A stretch of DNA of 64,000 nucleotides, taken from the NCBI RefSeq assembly GCF_042677005.1, contig NZ_JBHTIF010000001.1:930001-994000 (forward strand), given 5' to 3'. The notes beneath the pieces are model-generated. The model ran no database searches and was not told the DNA's origin. It was given only the letters and a program-made list of their open reading frames with translations. A program made the position numbers and the translations under genes. Position 1 is the stretch's first letter; every line of letters starts with the position of its first letter. Below are positions 26,080 through 35,094 of the stretch, one piece after another. Origin of the DNA: Lysobacter_I brunescens. GTDB taxonomy: Bacteria > Pseudomonadota > Gammaproteobacteria > Xanthomonadales > Xanthomonadaceae.

Positions 26080-27219
26080 TCAGAACAGCTCGCCCTGCGG
26101 CGAACGCGGCCTCGGTGGATCCGGCGGCACGAACTGCGAGGTATCCAGCGGCGGCAGGCGGCCGAACCCGATCCGCTTGTACGCCTTGGCGAAGCGCATC
26201 GCGATCAGGTCCGCGAACGGGCCTTCGCCGCGCATGCGCGTGCCGTAGCGGCTGTCGTAGTCCTTGCCACCGCGCATCTGCTGCACCAGGCTCATCACGT
26301 GCGCGGCGCGATCGGGGTAATGCAGGGCCAGCCACTCACGCCATACCTCCTTCAGCTCATGCGGCAGGCGCAGCAGCACGTAGCCGGCACCGCGTGCGCC
26401 GTGTGCATAGGCGGCTTCGAGGATCTGTTCCAGCTCGCGATCGCTGATCATCGGGATCACCGGCGCGACCATCACGCCGACCGGCACGCCCGCGTCGTGC
26501 AAGGCCTGCAACGTCTTCAGCCGCGTGTGCGGCGCGGCAGCGCGGGGTTCGAGGATCGCGGACAGGCGGTTGTCGAGCGAGGTGATCGACACGTACACAT
26601 GCACCAGGCCCTGTTTCGCCATCGGCGCCAGCAGGTCGAGGTCGCGACGGATCAGGCCGCTCTTGGTGATCAGGCCGACCGGATGCCGGCACTCGGCCAG
26701 CACTTCGAGCACCTGGCGGGTGATGCGGTGGCGCTTCTCGATCGGCTGGTAGGCATCGGTGTTGATGCCCAGCGAGATCGACGAACAGCGATAGCCGCGC
26801 TTGCCCAGCTCGGCGCGCAACAGTTGCGCCGCATTGGTCTTGGCGTACAGCTTGGTCTCGAAATCCAGGCCCGGCGACAGGTCGAGATAGGCATGCGACG
26901 GCCGCGCGAAGCAATAGACGCAACCGTGCTCGCAGCCGCGATACGGATTCACCGACTGGCTGAACGGAATGTCGGGCGACTGGTTGCGGCTGATGATGCT
27001 GCGCGCACGCTCCTCGGTGACCTGGGTCGGCAGCGGCGGTGGGCGCCAGTCGCTGCCAGCCTCGTCGCCCGCGTAGACCGAGCCCCAGCCGTCGTCCTCG
27101 GCCTCGGTCACCGTCTTCTCGAAACGCCCGCGCACGAACGAAGCCGCGCCGCGCCCCTTGATCGGACCCTCGCGCAGCAGGTCGTGCGTCGCCGCATCGG
27201 TTTTGCCGCCCATCGCCAT
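26080..27219 (-). CDS. PA0069-family radical SAM protein
   Basis: A 379-residue radical SAM protein of the SPL-related PA0069 group. The [4Fe-4S] motif GCEHGCVYC (C-x3-C-x2-C) lies near residues 95-103, followed by FARPSHAYLDLSPGLDFE. Other conserved stretches are SLGINTDAYQPIEK and VSITSLDNRL. The reaction is unknown. It converges on the GlxA regulator and is divergent from the cardiolipin synthase gene. Confidence 0.85.
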   Translation of the reverse strand: MAMGGKTDAATHDLLREGPIKGRGAASFVRGRFEKTVTEAEDDGWGSVYAGDEAGSDWRPPPLPTQVTEERARSIISRNQSPDIPFSQSVNPYRGCEHGCVYCFARPSHAYLDLSPGLDFETKLYAKTNAAQLLRAELGKRGYRCSSISLGINTDAYQPIEKRHRITRQVLEVLAECRHPVGLITKSGLIRRDLDLLAPMAKQGLVHVYVSITSLDNRLSAILEPRAAAPHTRLKTLQALHDAGVPVGVMVAPVIPMISDRELEQILEAAYAHGARGAGYVLLRLPHELKEVWREWLALHYPDRAAHVMSLVQQMRGGKDYDSRYGTRMRGEGPFADLIAMRFAKAYKRIGFGRLPPLDTSQFVPPDPPRPRSPQGELF

Positions 27220-27271
27220 CCGGGTAGGCTACGTCCTTCGGGTCGCAGCGGCTGCGACGGAGATCCTGACG

Positions 27272-28753
27272 ATGTTCGGCATGCTCGATTGGTTCTGGGA
27301 CTGGCTGCATGCGATCCCGGTCGTGGGGCCCTACATCGAACCAGTGCTGATCGGCGGCTGGCTGCTGCACCTGCTGCTGCTCGGCGGCTGGATCGTGCTG
27401 CAGAAACGCGAACCCGTGGCCACGCTCAGCTGGATCCTCGGCCTGGCCCTGCTGCCGTACGTCGGCATCCTGATCTACCACCTGTTCGGACCGCAGAAGA
27501 TCCAGCGACAGCGACTGCGACGCGCCCACAGTCGCATCGCCGGCGACGCGCTCGCATCACCCGCCTTCGCGCCGGGCGAAGCGCCGGATGCGCTGGAACT
27601 GGCCCGGCTAGCGGAAGCCTCGACCGGGCTCGCACCGATGCGCGCCTCCGATGTGCGCCTGCTCGTCGATGGCGCAGCGAAGTACGACGCGCTCATCGCG
27701 GATCTCGCCCAGGCACGCGCGCACGTCCATCTGGAGTACTACATCTTCATGCCCGACCGCAGCGGCGCGGCATTGCGCGATGCGCTGGTCGAATGCGCGA
27801 AGCGCGGCGTGAAGGTACGACTGCTGCTGGATGCGATCGGCGCCGGCAAATGCAAGGCAGCGTTCTTCGCGCCGCTGGTTGCGGCGGGGGGCGAACTGGC
27901 CTGGTTCCATCCCACGCGTTTCTGGCGCTTCTGGTCGCGTCCCTGGCTCAACCTGCGCACGCATCGCAAGATCGTGGTGATCGATGGCCGCGTCGCGTTC
28001 ACCGGCGGCATCAACATCACCGACGAACAGAACGAACGCCTGCGCGGGGACGCCTACCGCGACCTGCATCTGCGCATCGAAGGCGACGTGGTCCGCGCGC
28101 TGCAGCGGGTGTTCGTCGAGGACTGGATCTACGCCACCGGCGACCGCGATTTCCTCTCGCAACTCGCCCGGGACACACCGTCGCCTGCGACGGGCACGAA
28201 GCCCGGCACGATCTCCGCGCAGGTGCTGACCTCCGGGCCGGATTCATCGTGGGAAGCGATCCACCGCATGCATGTCGCACTGATCCACGCCGCGCGCAGC
28301 CGGGTCTGGCTGGTCACGCCCTACTTCGTGCCAGGCGAGGCGGCGATGATGGCGCTGACCTCCGCCGCGCTCGGCGGCCTGGACGTGCGCTTGCTGGTGC
28401 CACGGATGAGCGACTCGAAGCTCGTCACGCTCGCCGCACGTTCGTACTACGACGACCTGATCGATGCCGGCGTGAAGATCTACGAATACGGACCGCGCAT
28501 GCTGCACACCAAGGCACTGCTGGTCGACGACACCACCTGCCTCGTCGGCAGCGCCAATTTCGACCACCGCAGCTTCCGCCTCAATTTCGAGGTCTCGATC
28601 CTCTTCCAGGACACCGACCTGGCCGTTCAGCTCGCCCGGCACGTCGAAGGCGAGTTCGCCTCCGCCCCGCGCGTCCGGCGCGATCGCAGGCGCCCCCTGT
28701 TCCGCAGCCGGCTGCCTGAAGCGCTCGCGCGGCTGATGTCGCCCCTGCTGTAG
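27272..28753 (+). CDS. cls: Cardiolipin synthase (ClsA-type phospholipase D family)
   Basis: Condenses two phosphatidylglycerol molecules into cardiolipin at the inner membrane. The 493 residues start with two membrane helices (about 20-70). Two HKD phospholipase-D motifs follow: HRKIVVIDGRVAFTGGIN near 232-249 and HTKALLVDDTTCLVGSANFD near 411-430. The ATG at 27272 follows a GGAGAT ribosome site; an earlier codon at 27158 is antisense to the radical SAM gene. Confidence 0.92.
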   Translation: MFGMLDWFWDWLHAIPVVGPYIEPVLIGGWLLHLLLLGGWIVLQKREPVATLSWILGLALLPYVGILIYHLFGPQKIQRQRLRRAHSRIAGDALASPAFAPGEAPDALELARLAEASTGLAPMRASDVRLLVDGAAKYDALIADLAQARAHVHLEYYIFMPDRSGAALRDALVECAKRGVKVRLLLDAIGAGKCKAAFFAPLVAAGGELAWFHPTRFWRFWSRPWLNLRTHRKIVVIDGRVAFTGGINITDEQNERLRGDAYRDLHLRIEGDVVRALQRVFVEDWIYATGDRDFLSQLARDTPSPATGTKPGTISAQVLTSGPDSSWEAIHRMHVALIHAARSRVWLVTPYFVPGEAAMMALTSAALGGLDVRLLVPRMSDSKLVTLAARSYYDDLIDAGVKIYEYGPRMLHTKALLVDDTTCLVGSANFDHRSFRLNFEVSILFQDTDLAVQLARHVEGEFASAPRVRRDRRRPLFRSRLPEALARLMSPLL

Positions 28754-28890
28754 GCGCCATCCCGGCACCGACAGCCTCGCCGTTGGCGACGGACGGCAGG
28801 TCGCCACCGGCCGGCGGCCTGTCGTGACGGGCACCCGCCGGAGTAGACTGGCGCCCGCCCCTCTTCTGTCCCCCGGGAAGGACGCGCCTC

Positions 28891-29181
28891 ATGCCCTGGC
28901 TTTTCTTCGCGATCGCCGCCGCCCTGCTCGCGGTGGCCCTGACCTCGACCTCCATGGCGATCATGGTGATCTGCATGCTGGTCTCGCTCGGCCTGACCGT
29001 CTTCGCGGTCATGATCCTCATCGCCGACCGTGTCGGCAGCGCCTCGCGCAGCGAGACCCTGCTGATCGATCCGCAGGAACTGCGCCGTTTGCGCGAGCTG
29101 GCCGAAGCGCGTCGCAACGGCGCGGCCGCCGAAGCTCCCGCGACGCCCGCGATCGTCCAGCCCGAACCGCCGCAGGCCTGA
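28891..29181 (+). CDS. Small two-helix membrane protein, unknown
   Basis: A 96-residue protein with two hydrophobic helices (about 3-22 and 24-45) and a charged cytoplasmic tail ending in Pro/Ala-rich sequence. The ribosome site GGAAGGA is strong. It lies 12 bases before pdxJ and is probably co-transcribed with it. No family recognised. Confidence 0.7.
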   Translation: MPWLFFAIAAALLAVALTSTSMAIMVICMLVSLGLTVFAVMILIADRVGSASRSETLLIDPQELRRLRELAEARRNGAAAEAPATPAIVQPEPPQA

Positions 29182-29193
29182 GGCAGCACCGGT

Positions 29194-29943
29194 TTGACTG
29201 TCCTCAGCGTCAACGTCAACAAGATCGCGGTATTGCGCAATTCCCGGGGGGGTCGCGATCCTGACGTGGTCACCGCTGCCCGCGCCTGCCTCGATGCCGG
29301 CGCTCACGGGATCACCGTGCATCCGCGTCCCGACGCACGACACATCCGCGCGGACGACGTCTACGCACTCGCCGAGCTGACCCGCGCCTACAGCGTCGAG
29401 TTCAACATCGAAGGCAATCCCTTCGCACCGCCGCGCGAGGGCTATCCCGGCTTCCATGCGCTCTGCGCCGAGACGCGGCCTGCGCAGGCGACTCTGGTGC
29501 CGGACGGTGACGGCCAGCTGACCTCGGACCATGGGTTCGATTTCGCCCGCGACCTCGATGGGCTTCGCGAGCACGTCGGCGCGCTCAAGGCGATCGGTTG
29601 CCGCGTCAGCGTGTTCGCCGATGCCGGTGCCGATATGGACGCGGCAGCGGCCAGCGGAGCCGACCGCATCGAGCTGTACACCGGCCCCTATGCCGAAGCG
29701 TTCGCTGCCGGGCATCCGCAGCGCTCGTTGCCCGCGTTCGACGACACCGCCCGCGCTGCTCAGGCGCGAGGCATGGGCGTCAACGCCGGCCACGATCTCA
29801 GCCAGGCCAACCTCGGCACCTTCATCGCCGGCGTGTCCGATGTGCTCGAAGTATCGATCGGTCACGCGCTCATCGGCGAAGCGCTGTACGACGGCCTCGC
29901 GTTCACCGTGAAACGCTATCTCTCGATCCTCGACGGTCGCTGA
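29194..29943 (+). CDS. pdxJ: Pyridoxine 5'-phosphate synthase
   Basis: Joins 1-deoxyxylulose 5-phosphate with 3-amino-2-oxopropyl phosphate to give pyridoxine 5'-phosphate. The 249-residue TIM barrel has the family's LSVNVNKIAVLRNSRG N-terminus, HPRPDARHI, FNIEGNP and GVNAGHDLS motifs. The start is TTG at 29194: the product from there aligns with PdxJ N-termini, and no ATG lies nearby. A strong terminator follows. Confidence 0.95.
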   Translation: MTVLSVNVNKIAVLRNSRGGRDPDVVTAARACLDAGAHGITVHPRPDARHIRADDVYALAELTRAYSVEFNIEGNPFAPPREGYPGFHALCAETRPAQATLVPDGDGQLTSDHGFDFARDLDGLREHVGALKAIGCRVSVFADAGADMDAAAASGADRIELYTGPYAEAFAAGHPQRSLPAFDDTARAAQARGMGVNAGHDLSQANLGTFIAGVSDVLEVSIGHALIGEALYDGLAFTVKRYLSILDGR

Positions 29944-29968
29944 GCTGACGAACACCAGTCCATAAACG

Positions 29969-29997
29969 AACACGGGCGGCTCAAGGCCGCCCGTGTT
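29969..29997. terminator. Terminator between pdxJ and the distal exbD gene
   Basis: A 12-bp stem AACACGGGCGGC / GCCGCCCGTGTT with a 5-base loop lies between convergent genes and probably serves both strands. Confidence 0.8.
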
Positions 29998-30030
29998 GTT
30001 TCCGGTGGAGTGTGTCTGTTCGCCGTGGCT

Positions 30031-30432
30031 TCAACGCATGCGGATATTCGACATGCCCGCGTTCTGTGCAGTCGCGAGCACCTTGGCCACCACCTCGTAG
30101 TCGACGTCGTAACTCGCTTCCACGCTCAGGATGACTTTCTGCCCCGCGAGCCGTTCGCGTTCCGTGCGCAGCACCGAGGCCAGTTCGCTCATCGCGACAG
30201 GCGCACCGGACACGGTCACTTCGCCGACGGCGTCGATGCGCAACTCGATCGGCGGCGGCGGAAGCCTGTCGAGGATCGGCGCGACTTGGGGCAAGGTCAG
30301 GGGTATGTCCTTGGTCAGCACCGGCGCCGCGATCATGAAGATCACCAGCAACACCAGCATCACGTCGATCAGCGGGGTGATGTTGATTTCGGCCAGGGTC
30401 CGGTCATGCGTCCGGGATTGTGCGAAAGCCAT
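30031..30432 (-). CDS. exbD: ExbD/TolR-family protein, third copy
   Basis: A 133-residue biopolymer-transport protein. It has the N-terminal helix and signature EINITPLIDVMLVLLVIFM, with the proton-path Asp in LIDVML, and a periplasmic domain. It is separated from the other exbD genes by 200 bases and a minus-strand terminator, so it is probably transcribed separately. Its periplasmic domain differs clearly from the two upstream copies. Confidence 0.9.
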   Translation of the reverse strand: MAFAQSRTHDRTLAEINITPLIDVMLVLLVIFMIAAPVLTKDIPLTLPQVAPILDRLPPPPIELRIDAVGEVTVSGAPVAMSELASVLRTERERLAGQKVILSVEASYDVDYEVVAKVLATAQNAGMSNIRMR

Positions 30433-30529
30433 GGCGTCGCTCCTCTGCTTGGGGTGACGCTTCCAACGTTACGCCCGCTGGAACGGGGTCGACAAGCGTT
30501 TGCACGCGGAAAACCCTGTGTTCGACCAT

Positions 30530-30556
30530 AAAAAACGCCGCCCCGGAGGGCGGCGT
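30530..30556 (-). terminator. Terminator after the tonB-exbB-exbD-exbD operon
   Basis: Minus-strand stem ACGCCGCCC / GGGCGGCGT with a 4-base loop and a T-run. It lies 78 bases after the stop of the second exbD. Confidence 0.85.
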
Positions 30557-30633
30557 CGAATTGGTTCAAGTCGTTCTGGGCGGGCGGCAGGCTGCAGGTC
30601 CAGCGCCGGCCTTTTCTTGCGATTGTTTCAGGA

Positions 30634-31050
30634 TCAGGGTTTCTTGACGAAACCGATCTTCTTCATCTGCGCGTCCTTGGCCTGGGCCAGGACCTTCGCA
30701 AGCGTTTCGTACTGCGCTTCCTCGTTGACATCGATCTCGAGGGTCGGCTGGTTGGTCGGATCACGCTCGACCTCGGCCTGCATCATGTTGAGCAATGCGG
30801 ACACCGGGGTCGGGCTGTCGTTCCAGTAGACCGTACCGGCCTGGTCGATGCGCAGCTTGACCGGCGGCGGCGGTTCCTTCGGGTTCTCCGGAGGATTGCT
30901 CGTGCGCTGGGGCAGGTCGATGTCGATCGGATAGGACAGGATCGGCGCGGTCACCATGAAGATGATCAGCAGCACCAACATCACGTCCACGAGGGGCGTG
31001 ACGTTGATGTCGGCCATCGGGCCGCCGCCGGAGTTGGATGCGAATGCCAT
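30634..31050 (-). CDS. exbD: ExbD-family biopolymer transport protein, second copy
   Basis: A 138-residue ExbD with the DINVTPLVDVMLVLLIIFMV signature containing the essential helix Asp. A Pro/Glu-rich stretch (SNPPENPKEPPPPV) opens the periplasmic part. It lies 15 bases downstream of the first exbD. It should work with ExbB to power TonB-dependent receptors. Confidence 0.94.
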   Translation of the reverse strand: MAFASNSGGGPMADINVTPLVDVMLVLLIIFMVTAPILSYPIDIDLPQRTSNPPENPKEPPPPVKLRIDQAGTVYWNDSPTPVSALLNMMQAEVERDPTNQPTLEIDVNEEAQYETLAKVLAQAKDAQMKKIGFVKKP

Positions 31051-31065
31051 GCGTCTGTCTCCGAA

Positions 31066-31491
31066 TCAGTTGCGTTCGCGGGTGGCGACGAAGCCGACCT
31101 GACGCATGCCCTGGGCCTGGGCGATGTTGACCACGTCGTTGATGAAGCGATAACGAACGGTCTTGTCGCCACGGATGTTGACCGAGGGCTGCGGCACTTT
31201 CTGCGCTTCGACGGACAGTCGGCTTTCCAGCAGCTCGCGGGTCACCGGCTCGTCATTGAAGAAGTAACGACCTTCCTCGGTAACGGCGATGGTGATCGGC
31301 GGCGTCGGTGGCGTGTTTTCCGTGTCGCGCGTCTCGTAGTTCGCCTGTGGCAGCTCGACCTTCGTCTTGTGCGACATCAGCGGTGCCGTGATCATGAAGA
31401 TGATGAGCAGCACCAACATCACGTCCACGAGGGGCGTGACGTTGATTTCGGACATCGGCGTGCCGCTGTCGTTGCCGTTACTGAAGGCCAT
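31066..31491 (-). CDS. exbD: ExbD-family biopolymer transport protein, first copy
   Basis: A 141-residue ExbD. Helix signature EINVTPLVDVMLVLLIIFMI near residues 14-33, then a periplasmic domain (VELPQANYETRDTENTPP...). It lies 42 bases after exbB. Two tandem exbD genes after exbB are typical of Xanthomonas, where the second is needed only for some functions. Confidence 0.95.
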   Translation of the reverse strand: MAFSNGNDSGTPMSEINVTPLVDVMLVLLIIFMITAPLMSHKTKVELPQANYETRDTENTPPTPPITIAVTEEGRYFFNDEPVTRELLESRLSVEAQKVPQPSVNIRGDKTVRYRFINDVVNIAQAQGMRQVGFVATRERN

Positions 31492-31533
31492 GACTGTGCT
31501 CCGTCAGGTGGTTCGATCGTCGCTACGTACGGA

Positions 31534-32316
31534 TCAGCGCTTGTTGGCCGCTTCGCCGACGCGCGAGCCGGTGGCGAAGAAGTCGTGCAGGTCGTGCGCG
31601 AACGTGTCGAACTGGCTGTTGGTGATGCGGTTGGCGCGCATGAAGAAGTTGTACGCGAGCACCGCCGGGATGGCGACGAACAGACCGACGGCGGTCATGA
31701 TCAGCGCTTCACCTACCGGGCCGGCGACGGCGTCGATGGAGGCCTGGCCGGTCGCACCGATCTTGATCAGCGCGCCGTAGATGCCCCACACGGTACCGAG
31801 CAGACCGATGAACGGCGCGGTCGAACCGACGGTGGCGAGCACGGTCATGCCGCTCTCGAGGTTCATGGATTCGCGGGTGACGGCCTGACGCAGGGCGCGA
31901 TCGACGAACTCCGAGCGGTTCAGCGACTCGACCAGGCGCGAGCCTTCGTGGCGCTGATGGTGCGCGGCGGCCTGGGCGGCGTCGAGGGCGATCTTCGAGA
32001 AGGGCTCGCTCTTGGGCTGCTCTTCCATGAAGCGGATGGCGTCCTGGGCATTCGGGGTTTCCCAGAACGTGCTGGTGACCGAGTCGCCGCGGCGACGCAG
32101 GGCGCTGTTCTTGATGAAGTTGACCACGATCCAGTACCAGGACATGGCCGACTGGATGATGAGGGTCAGGGCCACGGCGATCTGCACCGGATACTCGCCG
32201 GGCTTCGTCGTGAATTCGGTGATCAGATGGTCGACGCCCATCTGCTTCAGCGCGGAGGCAGCATTACCGCCCCCGGCGGCGCCGGCGGATGCGATGGTGA
32301 GGATTTCCTGCAGCAT
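31534..32316 (-). CDS. exbB: ExbB proton-channel subunit (MotA/TolQ/ExbB family)
   Basis: A 260-residue inner-membrane protein with three helices. The conserved MotA/TolQ core is ESGMTVLATVGSTAPFIGLLGTVWGIYGAL (about 160-189), followed by VAGPVGEALIMTAVGLFVAIPAVLAYN. With ExbD it forms the proton-driven motor for TonB. The start at 32316 removes an unlikely 55-residue extension. tonB lies 110 bases upstream. Confidence 0.95.
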   Translation of the reverse strand: MLQEILTIASAGAAGGGNAASALKQMGVDHLITEFTTKPGEYPVQIAVALTLIIQSAMSWYWIVVNFIKNSALRRRGDSVTSTFWETPNAQDAIRFMEEQPKSEPFSKIALDAAQAAAHHQRHEGSRLVESLNRSEFVDRALRQAVTRESMNLESGMTVLATVGSTAPFIGLLGTVWGIYGALIKIGATGQASIDAVAGPVGEALIMTAVGLFVAIPAVLAYNFFMRANRITNSQFDTFAHDLHDFFATGSRVGEAANKR

Positions 32317-32426
32317 GACGCTTACCTTTTCTTGTGTAGTGGAAAGGAACGGGGTTGGATCTGTGTGGAGCGGATCTGTTTGAAGCTGATCAGGTCTGGC
32401 GATGCCCTGACTGGACGGGGTTCCGA

Positions 32427-33098
32427 TCAGTCGAGGTCGAACGAGAACGGCAGGCGGCCCGAACCGGCAGCGCCCGGACACAACTTGGCGCGCCGTGCCC
32501 AGGTCACCGCTGCGCGATCGAGATCGCGGTTGCGGCTGCTCTTGGAGACGGAAACGTCGGTGATGGTGCCGTCGGCCTGGTAGACGATCGTCAGGGTCAG
32601 GTCAGCGGCGGAGCCGGCACGCGAGACAGCCTGCTGCAGCGGGGCCATCGAAGGCCGGACGCAGAGCGAAGCGCGCAGGTCGTTGTCGTTGTCGTTGCGG
32701 GACGGCGCGGTCGGCGCCGGGGGCGACGGCGGAGCCGGCGGGGCCGGCGGCGGAGCCGGGGTGTCGACTTCCGACGCTTCCTCGAACACCACCGGCGGTT
32801 CATCCGGCGGCGGCTGCACGACGGGCCGCGGGGTTTCCTGCGGGGTCAGCTTGATTTCCTTCGGCGGCTCTTCCGGCGGCGGCGGCGGGGGCGGCGGCGG
32901 CGGGGGCGGCTCGATGATGACGACGCTGGTGTTCTGCTCTTCTTCCTGCTCGGCGCCCGGAGGGGTGACCGGCACGAGCAACAGCATGAGTGCCGCGATG
33001 TGCAGTGCGATGGCGAAGCTGATAGCGGCGACCCGTGGCCAGTGCAGGCCGGATTCGTCGCGGTCACGCTTGTCGGAGGTCGGCAAGTCTTGGGTCAT
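32427..33098 (-). CDS. tonB: TonB energy-transducing protein
   Basis: A 223-residue TonB. Cytoplasmic N-terminus, one membrane helix (about 20-43) and a long Pro-rich periplasmic spacer including twelve consecutive prolines (64-75). The C-terminal domain ends LPFSFDLD; it contains LTLTIVYQADGTITDVSVSK, the TonB-C pattern. A bridge between the ExbB/ExbD motor and outer-membrane receptors. The start at 33098 places the helix correctly. It heads the tonB-exbB-exbD-exbD operon. Confidence 0.93.
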   Translation of the reverse strand: MTQDLPTSDKRDRDESGLHWPRVAAISFAIALHIAALMLLLVPVTPPGAEQEEEQNTSVVIIEPPPPPPPPPPPPEEPPKEIKLTPQETPRPVVQPPPDEPPVVFEEASEVDTPAPPPAPPAPPSPPAPTAPSRNDNDNDLRASLCVRPSMAPLQQAVSRAGSAADLTLTIVYQADGTITDVSVSKSSRNRDLDRAAVTWARRAKLCPGAAGSGRLPFSFDLD

Positions 33099-33255
33099 GC
33101 GCAGCAGGCTCGATTTAGCGGACTCGTGGTACCTGTCCGGATCCGCGCCCGTGTCCTCTGCCAGAACACGAACCCGCCCCCTGAACCACAGCACCCCGGA
33201 ATGGTCGAACCGCGACTGGTTTCAAACATCGGCCCCGGTCGCGGGAATCTGTAAG

Positions 33256-33283
33256 CTTATACAATCGGGCCGGGAGTTACCAA
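33256..33283 (-). promoter_or_regulatory. Probable tonB promoter
   Basis: Minus-strand TTGGTA (33278-33283) and TATAAG (33256-33261) with a 16-base spacer, about 160 bases upstream of the tonB ATG. A long 5' leader would result. No clear Fur box was identified by eye. Confidence 0.5.
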
Positions 33284-33314
33284 CACCCCCGGACCCCTGA
33301 AACCGCCCGTCTTC

Positions 33315-34529
33315 TCACTTTCCGCCGGGCAGGGCCAGGATCGCGTTGGCATCCTTTGGCTTCTTCACACCCTTGGCCAGCGCCTCCTTGGCGGCGGCCT
33401 TCGCTTCGGCGATCCGCGACTCGTTGCGGAGCACGCGGGCAAGGTTCAGCGCGGCCTCTCCGTCGGTCGAGACCTTCATCGCACGGGTATAGAAATCGAT
33501 CGCCTCGGGAATCTTGTTGGCGTCGATGTAGTAATGCTGGGCGAGGATCGAGTAGTCGTTGGCGAGCTGCTGCGTGGGCTTGATCGCGCCCTTGTTCACG
33601 CCTTCTTCCAGCACCTGGCGCGCCTCGGCGTACTTGTTCGCGTTGATATAGCCGACGAACAGGGTGCGGTACTCCGTACCCTCGGTCAGCAGGCCCTTCT
33701 TGCGGGCGTCCTCGAGCAGGCCGTTGGCCTTGTCGAAGTTGTCGGCCTGCTGGTACAGCGCGACCGCATTCATCAGGGTCGCGCGGTCGCCGGGCTTCGA
33801 GGCCAGGACCTTCTCGAACAGCGCGGCGCCTTCGGCCGGACGGTCGAGGTTGCCGAGGATGATCGCCTTGAGCGCCAGCGGATCGGTCTTGTCGGTCTTG
33901 GTTTCGGCAAGGAAGCGGTCCACCACCGTCAGCGCTTCGGCCGACTGGTCCAGCTGGTTGAGCTGGATGGCGAGGTTGTACATCGCCTGGTAATGGCCGT
34001 TGTTGTCGAGGCCGTTCGCGTCCACCGCCTTGCGGAAATAGGCGGCGCTCTTCTGCTGGTCGCCGGCATTGTTCGCGGCGACCGCGGCGAGCTGGTAGAG
34101 ATAGGCCTGCAGGTAGGCGTTGGTCGAGCCCGAAGCGGCGAAGGCGTCGACCTTGGCGAACACGGCGTCGTATTTGTTGGCTTCGTAATCGGCCTGCACT
34201 TCCTTGGCGGTCTTGCTTTCCTTGGCATTCACCTTCTGCGACGGCGCGACGCGGGTGGCCAGCGGATACAGCGGCGCAGCGGCGCCTTTCTGCTCGCTGC
34301 TGCCGGCCTGCTCGGCACCGGCTTCCTGGTTCGCGCGGGCGCGGCGCTCCTTGGCTGCGCGGATGCGGGCGGTGACGGGATTGCCCATGTCGCGCGACTT
34401 GTCTTCCATCTCCTCATCGCCCGTGGACTGCGCGGAGGCAGTGGCCGGAGTGCCGAGGCTGCCGACCATCAACGCGGCGGCAATGGCCAGCGCGGAGGTC
34501 TTGAAGAGGAGACGGGAAGGAGCGGTCAT
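33315..34529 (-). CDS. Secreted tetratricopeptide-repeat protein
   Basis: A 404-residue exported protein with a signal peptide ending ATASAQ. A charged, disordered region (35-100, rich in Arg/Glu/Gln/Ala) follows. At least six TPR-like helix pairs lie at about 105-380 (for example AYFRKAVDANGLDNNGHYQAMYNLA and GAALFEKVLASKPGDRATLMNAVALY). Such proteins scaffold periplasmic complexes. It lies just upstream of tonB on the same strand and may act with the TonB machinery, but this is inference. Confidence 0.83.
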   Translation of the reverse strand: MTAPSRLLFKTSALAIAAALMVGSLGTPATASAQSTGDEEMEDKSRDMGNPVTARIRAAKERRARANQEAGAEQAGSSEQKGAAAPLYPLATRVAPSQKVNAKESKTAKEVQADYEANKYDAVFAKVDAFAASGSTNAYLQAYLYQLAAVAANNAGDQQKSAAYFRKAVDANGLDNNGHYQAMYNLAIQLNQLDQSAEALTVVDRFLAETKTDKTDPLALKAIILGNLDRPAEGAALFEKVLASKPGDRATLMNAVALYQQADNFDKANGLLEDARKKGLLTEGTEYRTLFVGYINANKYAEARQVLEEGVNKGAIKPTQQLANDYSILAQHYYIDANKIPEAIDFYTRAMKVSTDGEAALNLARVLRNESRIAEAKAAAKEALAKGVKKPKDANAILALPGGK

Positions 34530-35094
34530 GGGTGTTCTCTGTTCCGGTGGACTCTGGTGCGACGACCTGCGGGGCGTCGCTGTGGATGCGGGGTCACCGC
34601 AATGTGTTTCGTACTTCGATGGCAAGGGCGGACGGGTCAGGCGGTGCAGTGATCGAACCACATCCTTCGCTGCTGCCCGCGCGTCAACGCGCGGCATCGC
34701 ACATCGGGGTCGGGGTGTTCCCGGGCGCAGGTCATGACCGCCGCGAACGCGCGCAGGAAAGGCGTCGTGTTGCTGGAGGACATGCGGTACGGCTCGGCGC
34801 GGTGGGGGGACATGTTGTAGTCGGTCGGGCATTAAAGTTTCGTCAAGACCATGACCTTCTTCGCTTGACGGCGGTCGATTATGCGCAGCCCGCCACACTC
34901 GGGAAAGGGATCTCGACGTTTTTTGCGACTCCCGGCGTCGTTCCGTGATGCGCCTCGGGAAACCGCGTCCTGCATGTCCGGTTCCCGTCGGAATTCACGA
35001 ACTTGCAGGATTTCTCGACATTCGCATCCGTATGGAAAAGCCCTGCGCGCAGTCGCGCATGCACAGGGCTTCCAGGCGGGCCTCGCCGCCTCGA
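34530..35094. other. 565-base gap between the TPR gene and gyrB
   Basis: This stretch holds the TPR gene promoter region and the end of the gyrB transcript. A small minus-strand frame with coding-like third positions is listed separately (34637-34813). The rest, including 34814-35094, shows an A/T-richer patch around 34830 (ATTAAAGTTTCGTCAAGACC) and no other convincing gene or hairpin. Confidence 0.4.
34637..34813 (-). CDS. Possible small protein, unknown
   Basis: A 58-codon frame beginning MSPHRAEPYRMSSSNTTPFL and ending in WFDHCTA. Nearly all third positions are G or C, as in real genes here, and it contains three cysteines. No ribosome site is visible at either the first or the second ATG (codon 11), and no family is recognised. 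It lies upstream of the TPR gene on the same strand. It could equally be chance in GC-rich DNA. Confidence 0.3.
   Translation of the reverse strand: MSPHRAEPYRMSSSNTTPFLRAFAAVMTCAREHPDPDVRCRALTRGQQRRMWFDHCTA

Noticed and set aside
32683..33254. Gly-rich plus-strand frame opposite tonB
   Set aside because: The poly-Gly run is the complement of the TonB poly-Pro tract; the minus-strand gene is clear.
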